From the NCBI GenBank assembly GCA_004293285.1, contig RDYF01000033.1:1-42728 (forward strand): a stretch of DNA of 42,728 nt, in the 5' to 3' direction. Numbering within the stretch: position 1 is the first letter of the stretch; every line of letters starts with the position of its first letter. The notes under the pieces are model-generated. The model worked only from the letters and a program-made list of their open reading frames with translations, was not told the DNA's origin and did no database searches. The stretch comes from Verrucomicrobiota bacterium. GTDB lineage: Bacteria > Verrucomicrobiota > Verrucomicrobiia > Verrucomicrobiales > Akkermansiaceae. Both the position numbers and the translations under genes were made by a program. Below are positions 16,559 through 25,575 of this stretch, piece after piece.

Positions 16559-19500
16559 ATGTCGATCCTACTACATCGAGTTCCACCACCCAAGCGCGGC
16601 GACATCGTTCACGTCCGCTCTCGCTGCCATGTCGTGGAGGGCTCGAAATGGGCTCCTTACGGTACGACCGTGGAGCTAGCTTGCCTGGAGGACTCGGCGC
16701 AGGGTGAAATTTCGTCCGTACTTTGGGAGGCCGAACTCAACCCCAAGATTATCACCGAACAGGCTTGGGACTCCATCGGACGCAAGGGTTTCGACTCTCG
16801 GGAGTTTTTTGCTTCCTTTTTTAACACACTTCGCTGGCACTGTGTTACCGCTACTGATCCCAGCATCTTTCAGTCTCCGTTCCGGGCGGGCATTAAGCTC
16901 GATGCTTATCAGCTAGAGCCCCTGTACAAGGCTCTCCGCCTTCCCCGGGTGAACCTCTTCATCGCTGACGATGTCGGCTTAGGCAAGACGATCGAAGCTG
17001 GTCTGATCGCTTCCGAACTACTCCTACGCAAGCGAATCAAAAACATCGTTGTTTCCTGCCCGCCCTCCATGCTCTATCAGTGGAAAGCCGAACTAGATAG
17101 CCGTTTCGGCCTTTCCTTCGAAATCCTAGACCGCGAATACATCGAACGCGTCCGCCAGGAGCAAGGTTTCGCCGTCAACCCTTGGACCACCTACCCCTAT
17201 TTCCTCGTCTCCCACCGTCTCCTGATTGATGATACTTATGCGGAGCCCTTGAAGCAGGCTCTCGGAGCCCGCAGCGCACAGTCGCTTTTTATTCTCGACG
17301 AAGCACACCACGCCGCACCGTCCAGCGCGTCGAAATACGCCATCGACTCGCGCATCACCCGCGCGGTCCGTGAACTTTCCCCGTGCTTCGAACACCGCCT
17401 GTTCTTGAGTGCCACTCCTCACAACGGTCACTCAAACAGTTTTTCCGCCCTGCTGGAAATTCTCGATCCACAGCGCTTCACCCGGGGTGTGCCTGTCGTC
17501 AAAACCAACCTGAACGATGTGATGGTCCGTCGCCTCAAAAATGACATCCGCCTCTTGGCCGGCGGATTCCCTGAACGGATCGTTGAGCAAATCGATATCG
17601 ACGGGCTCCCTGCCGACTCTCCGGAGTTGGTTCTGGTTGATATGCTAGACCGTTACCAAGCCCTCCGCAGCGAGCAGGTAAAAAACGAAAAGCAACACAT
17701 CCGAAACCGCTCGCTCATCGTTTTCTCCCACCTCCAGCAACGCCTCCTCTCCAGCCCTGAGGCCTTTGCCCGCACGATCAGCAAGCACGCCGAGACAGCG
17801 GGCAAGCGCTTCAACTCCCGCGCGAAGCTGCAAGTCATCACCGGCGGCATTGATCCCGATTCGGAGGAAGCCACTCTCGACGAAGATGCTCAGGAAGAGC
17901 TCCTAGCCAGCGAACTCGCCAAAGCAGATCCCATTCAAAATCTCAACGCCGAAGCCACTGGACTCCTCAAGGAAATGGTCCGCATCGCCGAAGAGGCGCG
18001 ATATCGGCCGGATGCAAAGATCCTGAAACTGCTCGACTGGATCGCCAAAAACCAATGCTCGGGAATAGCAAACGGCGATCAACCCGCGCAGGACGGAGCC
18101 CAATGGACAGATACCCGGGTCATCATCTTCACCGAGTGGGATGCCAGCCTGACTTACCTGCGCCAACAAATCTCCCACGCTATCGCCGGCACGGATCAGG
18201 CCGACGCACGCATCGAGATGTATCGTGGTTCCACCGGAAGTGACCGCCGGGAAATGATCAAGGCTGCCTTCAATGCCGATCCTTCTGAACATCCCGTCCG
18301 CATCCTGCTCGCTACCGATGCCGCGCGCGAAGGTCTCAACCTCCAAGCCCACTGCCACCATTTGTTCCATTACGATGTGCCTTGGAATCCGGGCCGTTTA
18401 GAGCAACGCAATGGCCGCATCGACCGCAAGCTCCAGCCAGAGCCCCGTGTCTTTTGCCACTACTTCTTCTACAAACAGCGACCCCAGGATCGCGTGCTCA
18501 ATGCCCTTGTAAGAAAGACCGCCACCATCGAGGACGAACTCGGCAGTCTTTCTCAGGTTTTAGAAAAGCGACTCACCACCAAACTCGAATTCGGTATCAC
18601 TGCCGACCAAGTCGATTTCCTCGCCACCAGTATCGAACGCGACACCGTGACAGATGAGGAAATGGCGACCCAGCAGGAACTCGAAGGCATTCGCGACCGC
18701 CAGGACGCTCTCAAATCCCAAATCCAGCTCCTCGAAAACCGGATCACCCAAGCTCGCCGCTGGATCAACTATTCCGACAACGCTTTCGAGCAGGCCTTGT
18801 CTTGTTCACTGAAGCTGGCCCACTGCTCGCCGCTCACTCAGGTCGAATCAACCGCTGGCGACGCCCTCTATCAGTTCCCAAATCTCGAAACCGGCCAAGG
18901 CCTCGACCCCACATGGGGGCCGACTCTCGATTCCCTCCGCGAACCGCCGAAGAATGGAAAATTCGACCATCGCTGGCGCAGTGAATCGCCAATCCGCCCG
19001 GTGCGTTTCACCGCTCCGGATGTCATCGACGAGTCCAGTGTACAGCTTCACCTCGGTCACCGCATCGCCAAGCGTCTTCTGTCCCGCTTCCTCTCTCAAG
19101 GTTTCATCCACCACGACATCTCTCGCGCTTGTCTGGGGCAGTCGGACGATTCCATTCCGCGCGTTGTGCTTTTGGGGCGACTCGGCCTTTTTGGTGCCGG
19201 AGCCACTCGTCTGCATGAGGAAATCATCACCATCACCGCTCGCTGGGAACCACCGGAAAAACGCGGCAACTCTCCATTGAAACCATACGCCCGGGAGGCA
19301 GAGACCCGCACCATCGAGATTTTGGAAAACTCGCTACTCTCCGATCAAGCCTCCCTATCTGAGGAAGTCCGGGCCAAGCTCCAGTCATCCATCGAGGCCG
19401 ATGTCACCGATCTCCGCCCTCAACTTGCTGCCCGCGCCGAATCTGCAGCCAAGGCCGCACGCATCAAGCTCGCGGACCGCGCCGAGATCGAAGCCAAGGC

Positions 19501-19765
19501 GATTGAAGACATTCTGAATGCCCAAAAGAAACGGGTGAAGACCCAGCTCGCCCGGGCCGATGAGGATTCAGACCAACTCACCTTCGGGTTCACCGATGAC
19601 GAAAAGCGCCAGCTCGACCGTGATCGTGCCTACTGGCGGAAGTGGCTCGAAACCGTCGATCAGGACCTCATTGACGAACCCGCCCGCATTCGGGATTTCT
19701 ATCAGATCGAAGTCGATCGCATCGAACCTATCGGACTTGTTTACCTCTGGCCTGCCTCCTCATGA
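16559..19765 (+). CDS. drmD: DrmD, SNF2-type helicase of class 1 DISARM
   Basis: A 1068-residue SWI2/SNF2-family ATPase. The Walker A motif is GLGKTIEAG at about residue 138, the DEAH box is LDEAHHAAP at about 246, motif III is LSATPHNGH, and the C-terminal RecA lobe has TEWDASL, LLATDAAREGLNLQ and the Q-box-like EQRNGRIDR at about 615. A long helical, Ala/Arg-rich tail (about 900-1040) follows. DrmD together with DrmMI marks class 1 DISARM, a multi-gene anti-phage system in which DNA is methylated and incoming unmodified DNA is blocked. It is the first gene of the operon and its stop overlaps the next start (ATGA at 19762). Identification rests on family motifs plus the full set of drm neighbours. 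Confidence 0.9.
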   Translation: MSILLHRVPPPKRGDIVHVRSRCHVVEGSKWAPYGTTVELACLEDSAQGEISSVLWEAELNPKIITEQAWDSIGRKGFDSREFFASFFNTLRWHCVTATDPSIFQSPFRAGIKLDAYQLEPLYKALRLPRVNLFIADDVGLGKTIEAGLIASELLLRKRIKNIVVSCPPSMLYQWKAELDSRFGLSFEILDREYIERVRQEQGFAVNPWTTYPYFLVSHRLLIDDTYAEPLKQALGARSAQSLFILDEAHHAAPSSASKYAIDSRITRAVRELSPCFEHRLFLSATPHNGHSNSFSALLEILDPQRFTRGVPVVKTNLNDVMVRRLKNDIRLLAGGFPERIVEQIDIDGLPADSPELVLVDMLDRYQALRSEQVKNEKQHIRNRSLIVFSHLQQRLLSSPEAFARTISKHAETAGKRFNSRAKLQVITGGIDPDSEEATLDEDAQEELLASELAKADPIQNLNAEATGLLKEMVRIAEEARYRPDAKILKLLDWIAKNQCSGIANGDQPAQDGAQWTDTRVIIFTEWDASLTYLRQQISHAIAGTDQADARIEMYRGSTGSDRREMIKAAFNADPSEHPVRILLATDAAREGLNLQAHCHHLFHYDVPWNPGRLEQRNGRIDRKLQPEPRVFCHYFFYKQRPQDRVLNALVRKTATIEDELGSLSQVLEKRLTTKLEFGITADQVDFLATSIERDTVTDEEMATQQELEGIRDRQDALKSQIQLLENRITQARRWINYSDNAFEQALSCSLKLAHCSPLTQVESTAGDALYQFPNLETGQGLDPTWGPTLDSLREPPKNGKFDHRWRSESPIRPVRFTAPDVIDESSVQLHLGHRIAKRLLSRFLSQGFIHHDISRACLGQSDDSIPRVVLLGRLGLFGAGATRLHEEIITITARWEPPEKRGNSPLKPYAREAETRTIEILENSLLSDQASLSEEVRAKLQSSIEADVTDLRPQLAARAESAAKAARIKLADRAEIEAKAIEDILNAQKKRVKTQLARADEDSDQLTFGFTDDEKRQLDRDRAYWRKWLETVDQDLIDEPARIRDFYQIEVDRIEPIGLVYLWPASS

Positions 19766-20994
19766 ATAGTCTGCGCAATGTTTCTGAAAACGATGTAGTT
19801 GAAAGCATCGACTCCGCGATGCAACGTATCGTCCTTTTGGCTCCAGGTTTGTCGATGCCAGTCGCAGATGCTTTGTCGCGTGCATGGGGCCGAATGCATT
19901 CGGGCAACGTATCGGTTATCATTGATACGGACCCTGAAGTGTGTCGTCTCGGTTACGGAACATTGGATGCTATCAAGGCTGCTCAGAAATCTGCAGCCGA
20001 GCATGGTCAACTCATCGCTCATCAACCCGGGGTCCGGCTTTGTGTTTTGATCGCCGATCAAAACACATTGGTATTCTCACCAACACCGCATCTGATCGAA
20101 ACCGAATCAACGGAACCCGATCATCCCAACGGTATCGTGCTAAAGTCACCCCCCGAAACCCTGGCCAAGGAACTCGGGATCGGCCCGGATGCAGAAGCGG
20201 ATCGCACCATTGGCATCCAGCGCATCGACGAACAAAAAGTGAATGTAATAGAGGCGGATCTGAAGGAGAACCCTCCACAGAAGTTCAACATCTCCCGTAT
20301 CCAACGCGTCTTCAACGCGAAGCTCGAATTCGTGGAGTTCGAATTAGAGGGCTGCTACATCTCGCGTCATACGGTTCAAATTCCCGCTGACCTCGTCGGA
20401 CTTGCCCAGAAAGATCCGGCCACGAGAAACAAGTTCCGCAGCACCTTCCGGTTGATTGAAAAAGACGACATTATCGACTCGAAAGCAAAGATTTCCGAGA
20501 AATCCCTCTTGGAAGAACGCACTCGGATTACGCGCAAGTTTCTCGTCCCCCTCAAGGACCACGGAGTAGTCATTCTTCGCTCTAACAAGGAAGCCTTTGA
20601 AAATGAAATTGAAGGCCTGAAGGCGATGGTCGAGTCATTCCAAGCCGCGCTATCAACCAAATTGGAAGAGATCTATGCGACCAATGCAAAACGTCTGACT
20701 GATGCTCTTCTGGAATCAGTTGCCAAAAACCCGCCTGAAAAGTGGACGAGCTTCCTCGGAGCGAATCCAAAAAAATCCGAGGTAAAGGAAACCTTGCATC
20801 TGACCCTCCTGGAATCCTTCGGCGATCCCAAACAGCTGATCAAGGCGATGAAGGTCACGGTAAAGTTCAAGGGTGTCACCTACGAATCCCTGAAAGACGC
20901 GGACTTCCGCGAAAAAGCCGCTACCGCATTTCCCCGACTCAAGCTCCACGAAGAGTTTGATGCGGTCCGTGGTTCACAACCCGAACTCTTCTAA
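19762..20994 (+). CDS. DISARM-linked 410-residue protein of unknown function, PLD-like N-terminus
   Basis: Its start overlaps the drmD stop and it ends 2 bp before drmMI, so it is fully embedded in the system. The first about 115 residues (QRIVLLAPGLSMPVADALSR, VSVIIDTDPEVCRLGYG, GVRLCVLIADQNTLVFSPTP) follow the strand-helix-strand order of a phospholipase-D-like half domain. There is no HxK motif, so it is probably not catalytic. The C-terminal part is charged and helical (about 250-320). It could be a structural partner of DrmD or DrmMI. It is not one of the five genes that define class 1 DISARM, and I do not know a name for it. Confidence 0.7.
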   Translation: MNSLRNVSENDVVESIDSAMQRIVLLAPGLSMPVADALSRAWGRMHSGNVSVIIDTDPEVCRLGYGTLDAIKAAQKSAAEHGQLIAHQPGVRLCVLIADQNTLVFSPTPHLIETESTEPDHPNGIVLKSPPETLAKELGIGPDAEADRTIGIQRIDEQKVNVIEADLKENPPQKFNISRIQRVFNAKLEFVEFELEGCYISRHTVQIPADLVGLAQKDPATRNKFRSTFRLIEKDDIIDSKAKISEKSLLEERTRITRKFLVPLKDHGVVILRSNKEAFENEIEGLKAMVESFQAALSTKLEEIYATNAKRLTDALLESVAKNPPEKWTSFLGANPKKSEVKETLHLTLLESFGDPKQLIKAMKVTVKFKGVTYESLKDADFREKAATAFPRLKLHEEFDAVRGSQPELF

Positions 20995-20996
20995 GC

Positions 20997-23900
20997 ATGG
21001 TATCCGACACACAACGCTCCATCGAAGCCCACAAGCGCTGGCTCGGCTATCTCCAGCCGGACGGCCTCGTCGTCTCCGCTGCCGCGCTGGTGGACAAGGG
21101 GCATTACTACAACGAAGGCCAACGCGCGCGGCAGATCGAGTTCAGCGATCATCTTTCCTCATTCCAAAAGTATGACGAAGAGGAAGGCACGGTTGAAATC
21201 ACCGACTTCAAGGCTCTCGCCACCAATTTCCTCGGATGGCCGGAGCGCGAGTGGGTAGCTGCCGCCGACCTCGGTGACGACTTCCACATCCGGCTCAAGG
21301 AATCCCACGAAACCCTCAGCCCCACCGCCGCCTTGCGCTGGCCGCGCGGCAAGGAGCTTGCGGACGGTGAAAAGCCCTATCAACTCCTCATCTGGGAACT
21401 CCCTGCGGAAATCAACGGCAAGTCAGTCGATTTCGATACCTCCTACGAAGTCATCCAGAACACCTGGTCCACCAACGCCACCCGTCGCATGGAGCGCCTG
21501 CTGAGGGAAACCGGCGTGCCCATCGGCTTGTTGGTTTCCGCTACCGGCCTGCGGCTGATCTATGCACCCGTCGGCGAGAATCCCGGCAGCCTCACCTTCC
21601 AATTCGCGGACATGCTCAGCACCATGGGAAGGCCCATCCTGGGGGCCTTCGACCTTCTACTGGGTGTGGAGATGCTCTTCCTCGGGGAGGAATCCCACCA
21701 GCTACCTGCTTTGCTCAAGCACAGCCGGGACATGCAGGCGAATGTATCCGTCGAACTAGCCCGCCAAGTGCTCGATGGCCTTTACGATCTCATTCGCGGC
21801 ACTCAGGCCGCAGATGCGCGCACAGGTGGTAAGCTACTCCGGCACCTCCTAGCCACCAAACCAAACCTCATCTACGAAGGCCAGCTCAACGTGCTCATGC
21901 GGCTCGTGTTCCTCCTCTTTGCCGAGGATCGGGGACTCATGCCGAATAGCGAACTCTACAACCGCCACTACTCCATCCACTCTCTCTATGAACGGCTCCG
22001 GCTGGATGACTCCATCGACCACGAGAACATGGATGCGCGTTACGGTGCTTGGGCGCAGCTCCTCGCACTCTTCCGCCTCGTCTTCCATGGCCACCGCCAT
22101 CAGGACCTTCAGCTCCCCGCCCGCTACGGTTACCTCTTCGATCCCAACCGCTTCCCCTTTCTGGAAGGCCGCTACACAGACTCCAACAATCAGGAATCAA
22201 CCATCGAGAATCCTCAATCGGAAATCCCTCTGATTCCCGACGGCACCATCTTCCGTCTCCTCAAGCGCCTACTCTTCCTCAATGGCGAGCGCATTTCTTA
22301 CCGCACACTCGATGTCGAGCAAATCGGCTCGGTCTACGAAACGATGATGGGGTTCGGTCTCACCCGCGCGAAGGGTCGCACCATCGCCATCCGTCCGCAA
22401 AAGAAACACGGTGCCCCGGTCAATCTGGACCTCGATCACGTTCTCTCGCTCAAGGGCGCGGATCGCCACAAGCATTTCACCGATGAAACCGGCCGCGCGC
22501 TCACCGGCGCGCGGCTCACCGCGTTTAACACCGCCACCACCGTCGAGGAACTCCTCGCCGCCCTCCAGGGGACCACGGCCAATTCCAACCTCGTGGCCGT
22601 CAATGCCACCCCGCACCTCGCCCAGCCTGACTCGATCCTCCTGCAACCCACCGATACCCGCCGCAAATCCGGTTCCCACTACACGCCTCGAAAACTCACA
22701 GAGCCCATCGTTAGGAAAGCCCTCGAACCCATACTCGCCAGTCTCGGCGAACAACCATTCCCAGCTCAGATCCTCGATCTCAAAGTCTGCGACCCTGCCG
22801 TTGGCTCCGGTGCTTTTCTCGTGGAAGCATGTCGCCAGCTCGCGGATGCACTTGTCAAAGCCTGGGCCGCCCATGGTGGTAAACCCATCATTCCTCCCGA
22901 TGAGGACGAGGTTCTTCACGCCCGCCGCCTCGTCGCCCAACGCTGCCTGTATGGGGTGGACCGCAACCCGATGGCCGCCGACCTCACCAAGCTCTCCCTC
23001 TGGCTCGCCACTCTCGCCAAAGACCATCCCTTCACCTTCCTCGATCACGCCATTCGCTCCGGCGACTCCCTCGTCGGCCTCAGCAAGAAGCAGATCCTCG
23101 CCTTCCACTGGGATCTCACCCATCCCTCCGCGAAACAACGTGTCTTTGGTCAGGATGTGCTGGAGAAGAAGATCAAGGCAGCTCTCGCTTACCGTCAGGA
23201 GATCCTTAACGCCGGCGACCTGGTCCTGCCGGAGTTGAAAGCAGCGCAACTCAACCTTGCCGAACAGGAAATCGACAAGGTTCGTCGCGCAGGGGACCTC
23301 GCGGTGTTAGGATTCTTCTCGGGATCGAAACCTAAGGAGCGTCAAGAAGCCCGTGATCTGTTTCTTGAACGCTGGCTCAAGGCGACCGATCAATCAGGAT
23401 CGGAGGAAAGCATTCGAGAAGGAATCGCGCTCAAGCGTGAGATTCGCCAAGCCCGAGAATCCGAAAAACCAGTCGTTCCATTTCACTGGGAAGTTGAGTT
23501 TCCTGAGGTATTTGAGCGTTCCAATCCTGGATTTGATATATTCGTCGGAAACCCTCCATTTGTAGGGGGAATGATCATCTCCCGAATATCTGGAAATGAA
23601 TATCGAGACTGGCTCTACAGCGCTTACGAAGGAGCCGGCAATCGAATGGATCTAGTTGCCTATTTCCTCAGAACTGCGTTTTCTAAACTCCGCGACGGCG
23701 GAGCTATGGGAATGATCGCCACGAATACCATCGCGCAAGGAGACACTCGCACCGGAGGGCTACGTTCAATCCGACTAAACGGAGGAACAATCTTTGCGGC
23801 TCTACGGCGCTATCAGTGGCCGGGTGAAGCTGCTGTGGTTGTAAGTGTGCTTCACATTGCGAAGGGCTCAATAAACCCTCCATACTCACTCGACGGCAAG

Positions 23901-25571
23901 CCAACAACAACGATCACATCCTATCTGTTTAAGGATGGAGGCGATGACGCGCCTCACGCTCTAAGTAAGAACAAGCGCATATCCAACATAGGCGCAAATG
24001 TTCTCGGGATGGGTTTTACTTTCGACATCGAAGATCGCGACGGCAAATGCGGGACGATTGAGGAGATGAACCAGTTGATCCAAGCTGACCCCCGAAATGG
24101 CGAGTTGATAAAGCCATTTATCGGGGGCGACGAGATCAACAGTAATCCTGACCACTCTCACCGGAGATTCATTATTGATTTTGGAGATCGAACGGAAGCA
24201 GAAGCGAAGGCGTTTCCAGAACTGTATAGAATTGTCCGGGAGCGTGTTAAGCCTCAGCGAGATAAAGCCAAGAGGGACGCCTACAGGAAGTATTGGTGGC
24301 GGTTTGGTGAGCGACAGACCTCCCTTTACAGCTCGATTTCGGGAATTTCCACCGTTTTGGTGACTTGCTTGGTAACCAAACATCTAAGCTTCTCAAGAGT
24401 TACTTCTAAGCAGGTATTTTCTCACAAGTTGGCGGTATTTTCTGATTCGTCGTTTGCTCGTTTTTCAACGCTACAGTCTCGCGCCCACGATTTTTGGGCG
24501 CGGGCATTCTGCTCAACTCTCGAAGATCGTCTAAATTACTCGCCAACGGATGCCTTCGAAACATTTCCGTTTCCCGAGAATTGGGAATCAGACGAGCGCT
24601 TGGAAGAAATCGGCCGCGAGTATTACGACTACCGCGCCGAGCTGATGGTGCGCAACGACGAGGGGCTGACCAATACCTACAACCGCTTCCACGACCCCGA
24701 GGAGAAATCACCCGCCATCCAAAAGTTGCGCGAACTCCACGCCGCCATGGATCGCGCCGTCATCGACGCCTACGGTTGGGACATCAAAGACGAGGATCTG
24801 GTCTGCGAGTTCATCCCCGACTTCAGCGAGGAAGACGACGACGGCAACGAGATCCCCAAAAACATCCGCTACCGCTGGCGCGACGAAGTCCGCGACGACA
24901 TCCTCGCCCGCCTCCTCGCCCTCAACGCCGAACGCTATCAAGCCGAAGTCAACGCCGGCCTCCACTCCAAAGGCGCTACCAAACCCAAGGCCGCCAAGAA
25001 GGCAGCGAAGAAAGCCGCCACGCCACGCAAGGTGAAGCAGCCGGAGCCAGTCCTTTTCGGTTTGCAGGAAAAGCCATGGCTGGATGCTATCCAAGCATTC
25101 ACCGTCGAGGTCCCCACCGACAGTAGACCCTCTCTCGGTACTGCGCTTGGTTATTACCGCTTGCTCATTCCCACACTCACACAGGAAGCCGGAGGAAGCA
25201 TCCCTCTGCAACTGCTGGTCGCTGCGGCCACACTTTTGGAAGACAGGGACAGCCTGCTTGCCGCTGTCGATGGACTCTCCGAGGGAGCCAAGAAGCGCTG
25301 GCGTGTCCGCTTCAAGGAAAACCCGGATGCCGGAATGTTCCGTGAGGCGCTCCGCAGTCTTGCGGTAGATAGCAGACGAATCCGCATCGTCGGACCCAAG
25401 GGTGAGTATGAGGTTCGGGATCAACCCGGAGACCCAATCAAGAGCCCTTGGATCATCGCCGACGCGCGCCTCCTGCTCAAGGCGGCCGTGGCTCTCGAAG
25501 CCCAAGGAAGCGCCACCGAGATTTCTTCCGAGGTGATTGAAGAGATCGCTGCCCAAACCCGCACCGCCTGA
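20997..25571 (+). CDS. drmMI: DrmMI, adenine-N6 DNA methyltransferase of class 1 DISARM
   Basis: A very large (1524-residue) Type IIG-like methylase. SAM-binding motif I is CDPAVGSGAFLVEACRQ at about residue 597, and catalytic motif IV is VGNPPF at about 851, the amino-methyltransferase (N6-adenine) signature. The first 550 residues are helical and lack an obvious PD-(D/E)XK site. The region after motif IV (about 860-1190) should hold target recognition. A Lys/Ala-rich linker (KAAKKAAKKAATPRK) near 1330 leads to a C-terminal domain. In class 1 DISARM this enzyme marks host DNA as self. The DNA from about 23350 to 24590 is visibly lower in GC than both flanks, suggesting that the recognition part was replaced. 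The 410-residue gene ends 2 bp upstream and the ATPase gene starts 4 bp downstream. Confidence 0.9.
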   Translation: MVSDTQRSIEAHKRWLGYLQPDGLVVSAAALVDKGHYYNEGQRARQIEFSDHLSSFQKYDEEEGTVEITDFKALATNFLGWPEREWVAAADLGDDFHIRLKESHETLSPTAALRWPRGKELADGEKPYQLLIWELPAEINGKSVDFDTSYEVIQNTWSTNATRRMERLLRETGVPIGLLVSATGLRLIYAPVGENPGSLTFQFADMLSTMGRPILGAFDLLLGVEMLFLGEESHQLPALLKHSRDMQANVSVELARQVLDGLYDLIRGTQAADARTGGKLLRHLLATKPNLIYEGQLNVLMRLVFLLFAEDRGLMPNSELYNRHYSIHSLYERLRLDDSIDHENMDARYGAWAQLLALFRLVFHGHRHQDLQLPARYGYLFDPNRFPFLEGRYTDSNNQESTIENPQSEIPLIPDGTIFRLLKRLLFLNGERISYRTLDVEQIGSVYETMMGFGLTRAKGRTIAIRPQKKHGAPVNLDLDHVLSLKGADRHKHFTDETGRALTGARLTAFNTATTVEELLAALQGTTANSNLVAVNATPHLAQPDSILLQPTDTRRKSGSHYTPRKLTEPIVRKALEPILASLGEQPFPAQILDLKVCDPAVGSGAFLVEACRQLADALVKAWAAHGGKPIIPPDEDEVLHARRLVAQRCLYGVDRNPMAADLTKLSLWLATLAKDHPFTFLDHAIRSGDSLVGLSKKQILAFHWDLTHPSAKQRVFGQDVLEKKIKAALAYRQEILNAGDLVLPELKAAQLNLAEQEIDKVRRAGDLAVLGFFSGSKPKERQEARDLFLERWLKATDQSGSEESIREGIALKREIRQARESEKPVVPFHWEVEFPEVFERSNPGFDIFVGNPPFVGGMIISRISGNEYRDWLYSAYEGAGNRMDLVAYFLRTAFSKLRDGGAMGMIATNTIAQGDTRTGGLRSIRLNGGTIFAALRRYQWPGEAAVVVSVLHIAKGSINPPYSLDGKPTTTITSYLFKDGGDDAPHALSKNKRISNIGANVLGMGFTFDIEDRDGKCGTIEEMNQLIQADPRNGELIKPFIGGDEINSNPDHSHRRFIIDFGDRTEAEAKAFPELYRIVRERVKPQRDKAKRDAYRKYWWRFGERQTSLYSSISGISTVLVTCLVTKHLSFSRVTSKQVFSHKLAVFSDSSFARFSTLQSRAHDFWARAFCSTLEDRLNYSPTDAFETFPFPENWESDERLEEIGREYYDYRAELMVRNDEGLTNTYNRFHDPEEKSPAIQKLRELHAAMDRAVIDAYGWDIKDEDLVCEFIPDFSEEDDDGNEIPKNIRYRWRDEVRDDILARLLALNAERYQAEVNAGLHSKGATKPKAAKKAAKKAATPRKVKQPEPVLFGLQEKPWLDAIQAFTVEVPTDSRPSLGTALGYYRLLIPTLTQEAGGSIPLQLLVAAATLLEDRDSLLAAVDGLSEGAKKRWRVRFKENPDAGMFREALRSLAVDSRRIRIVGPKGEYEVRDQPGDPIKSPWIIADARLLLKAAVALEAQGSATEISSEVIEEIAAQTRTA

Positions 25572-25575
25572 CCCC

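Noticed and set aside
22269-23249. 326-codon minus-strand open frame inside drmMI
   Set aside because: It is antisense to the conserved methylase motif region, and its composition is explained by the C-ending codons of drmMI. No family-like sequence was seen.
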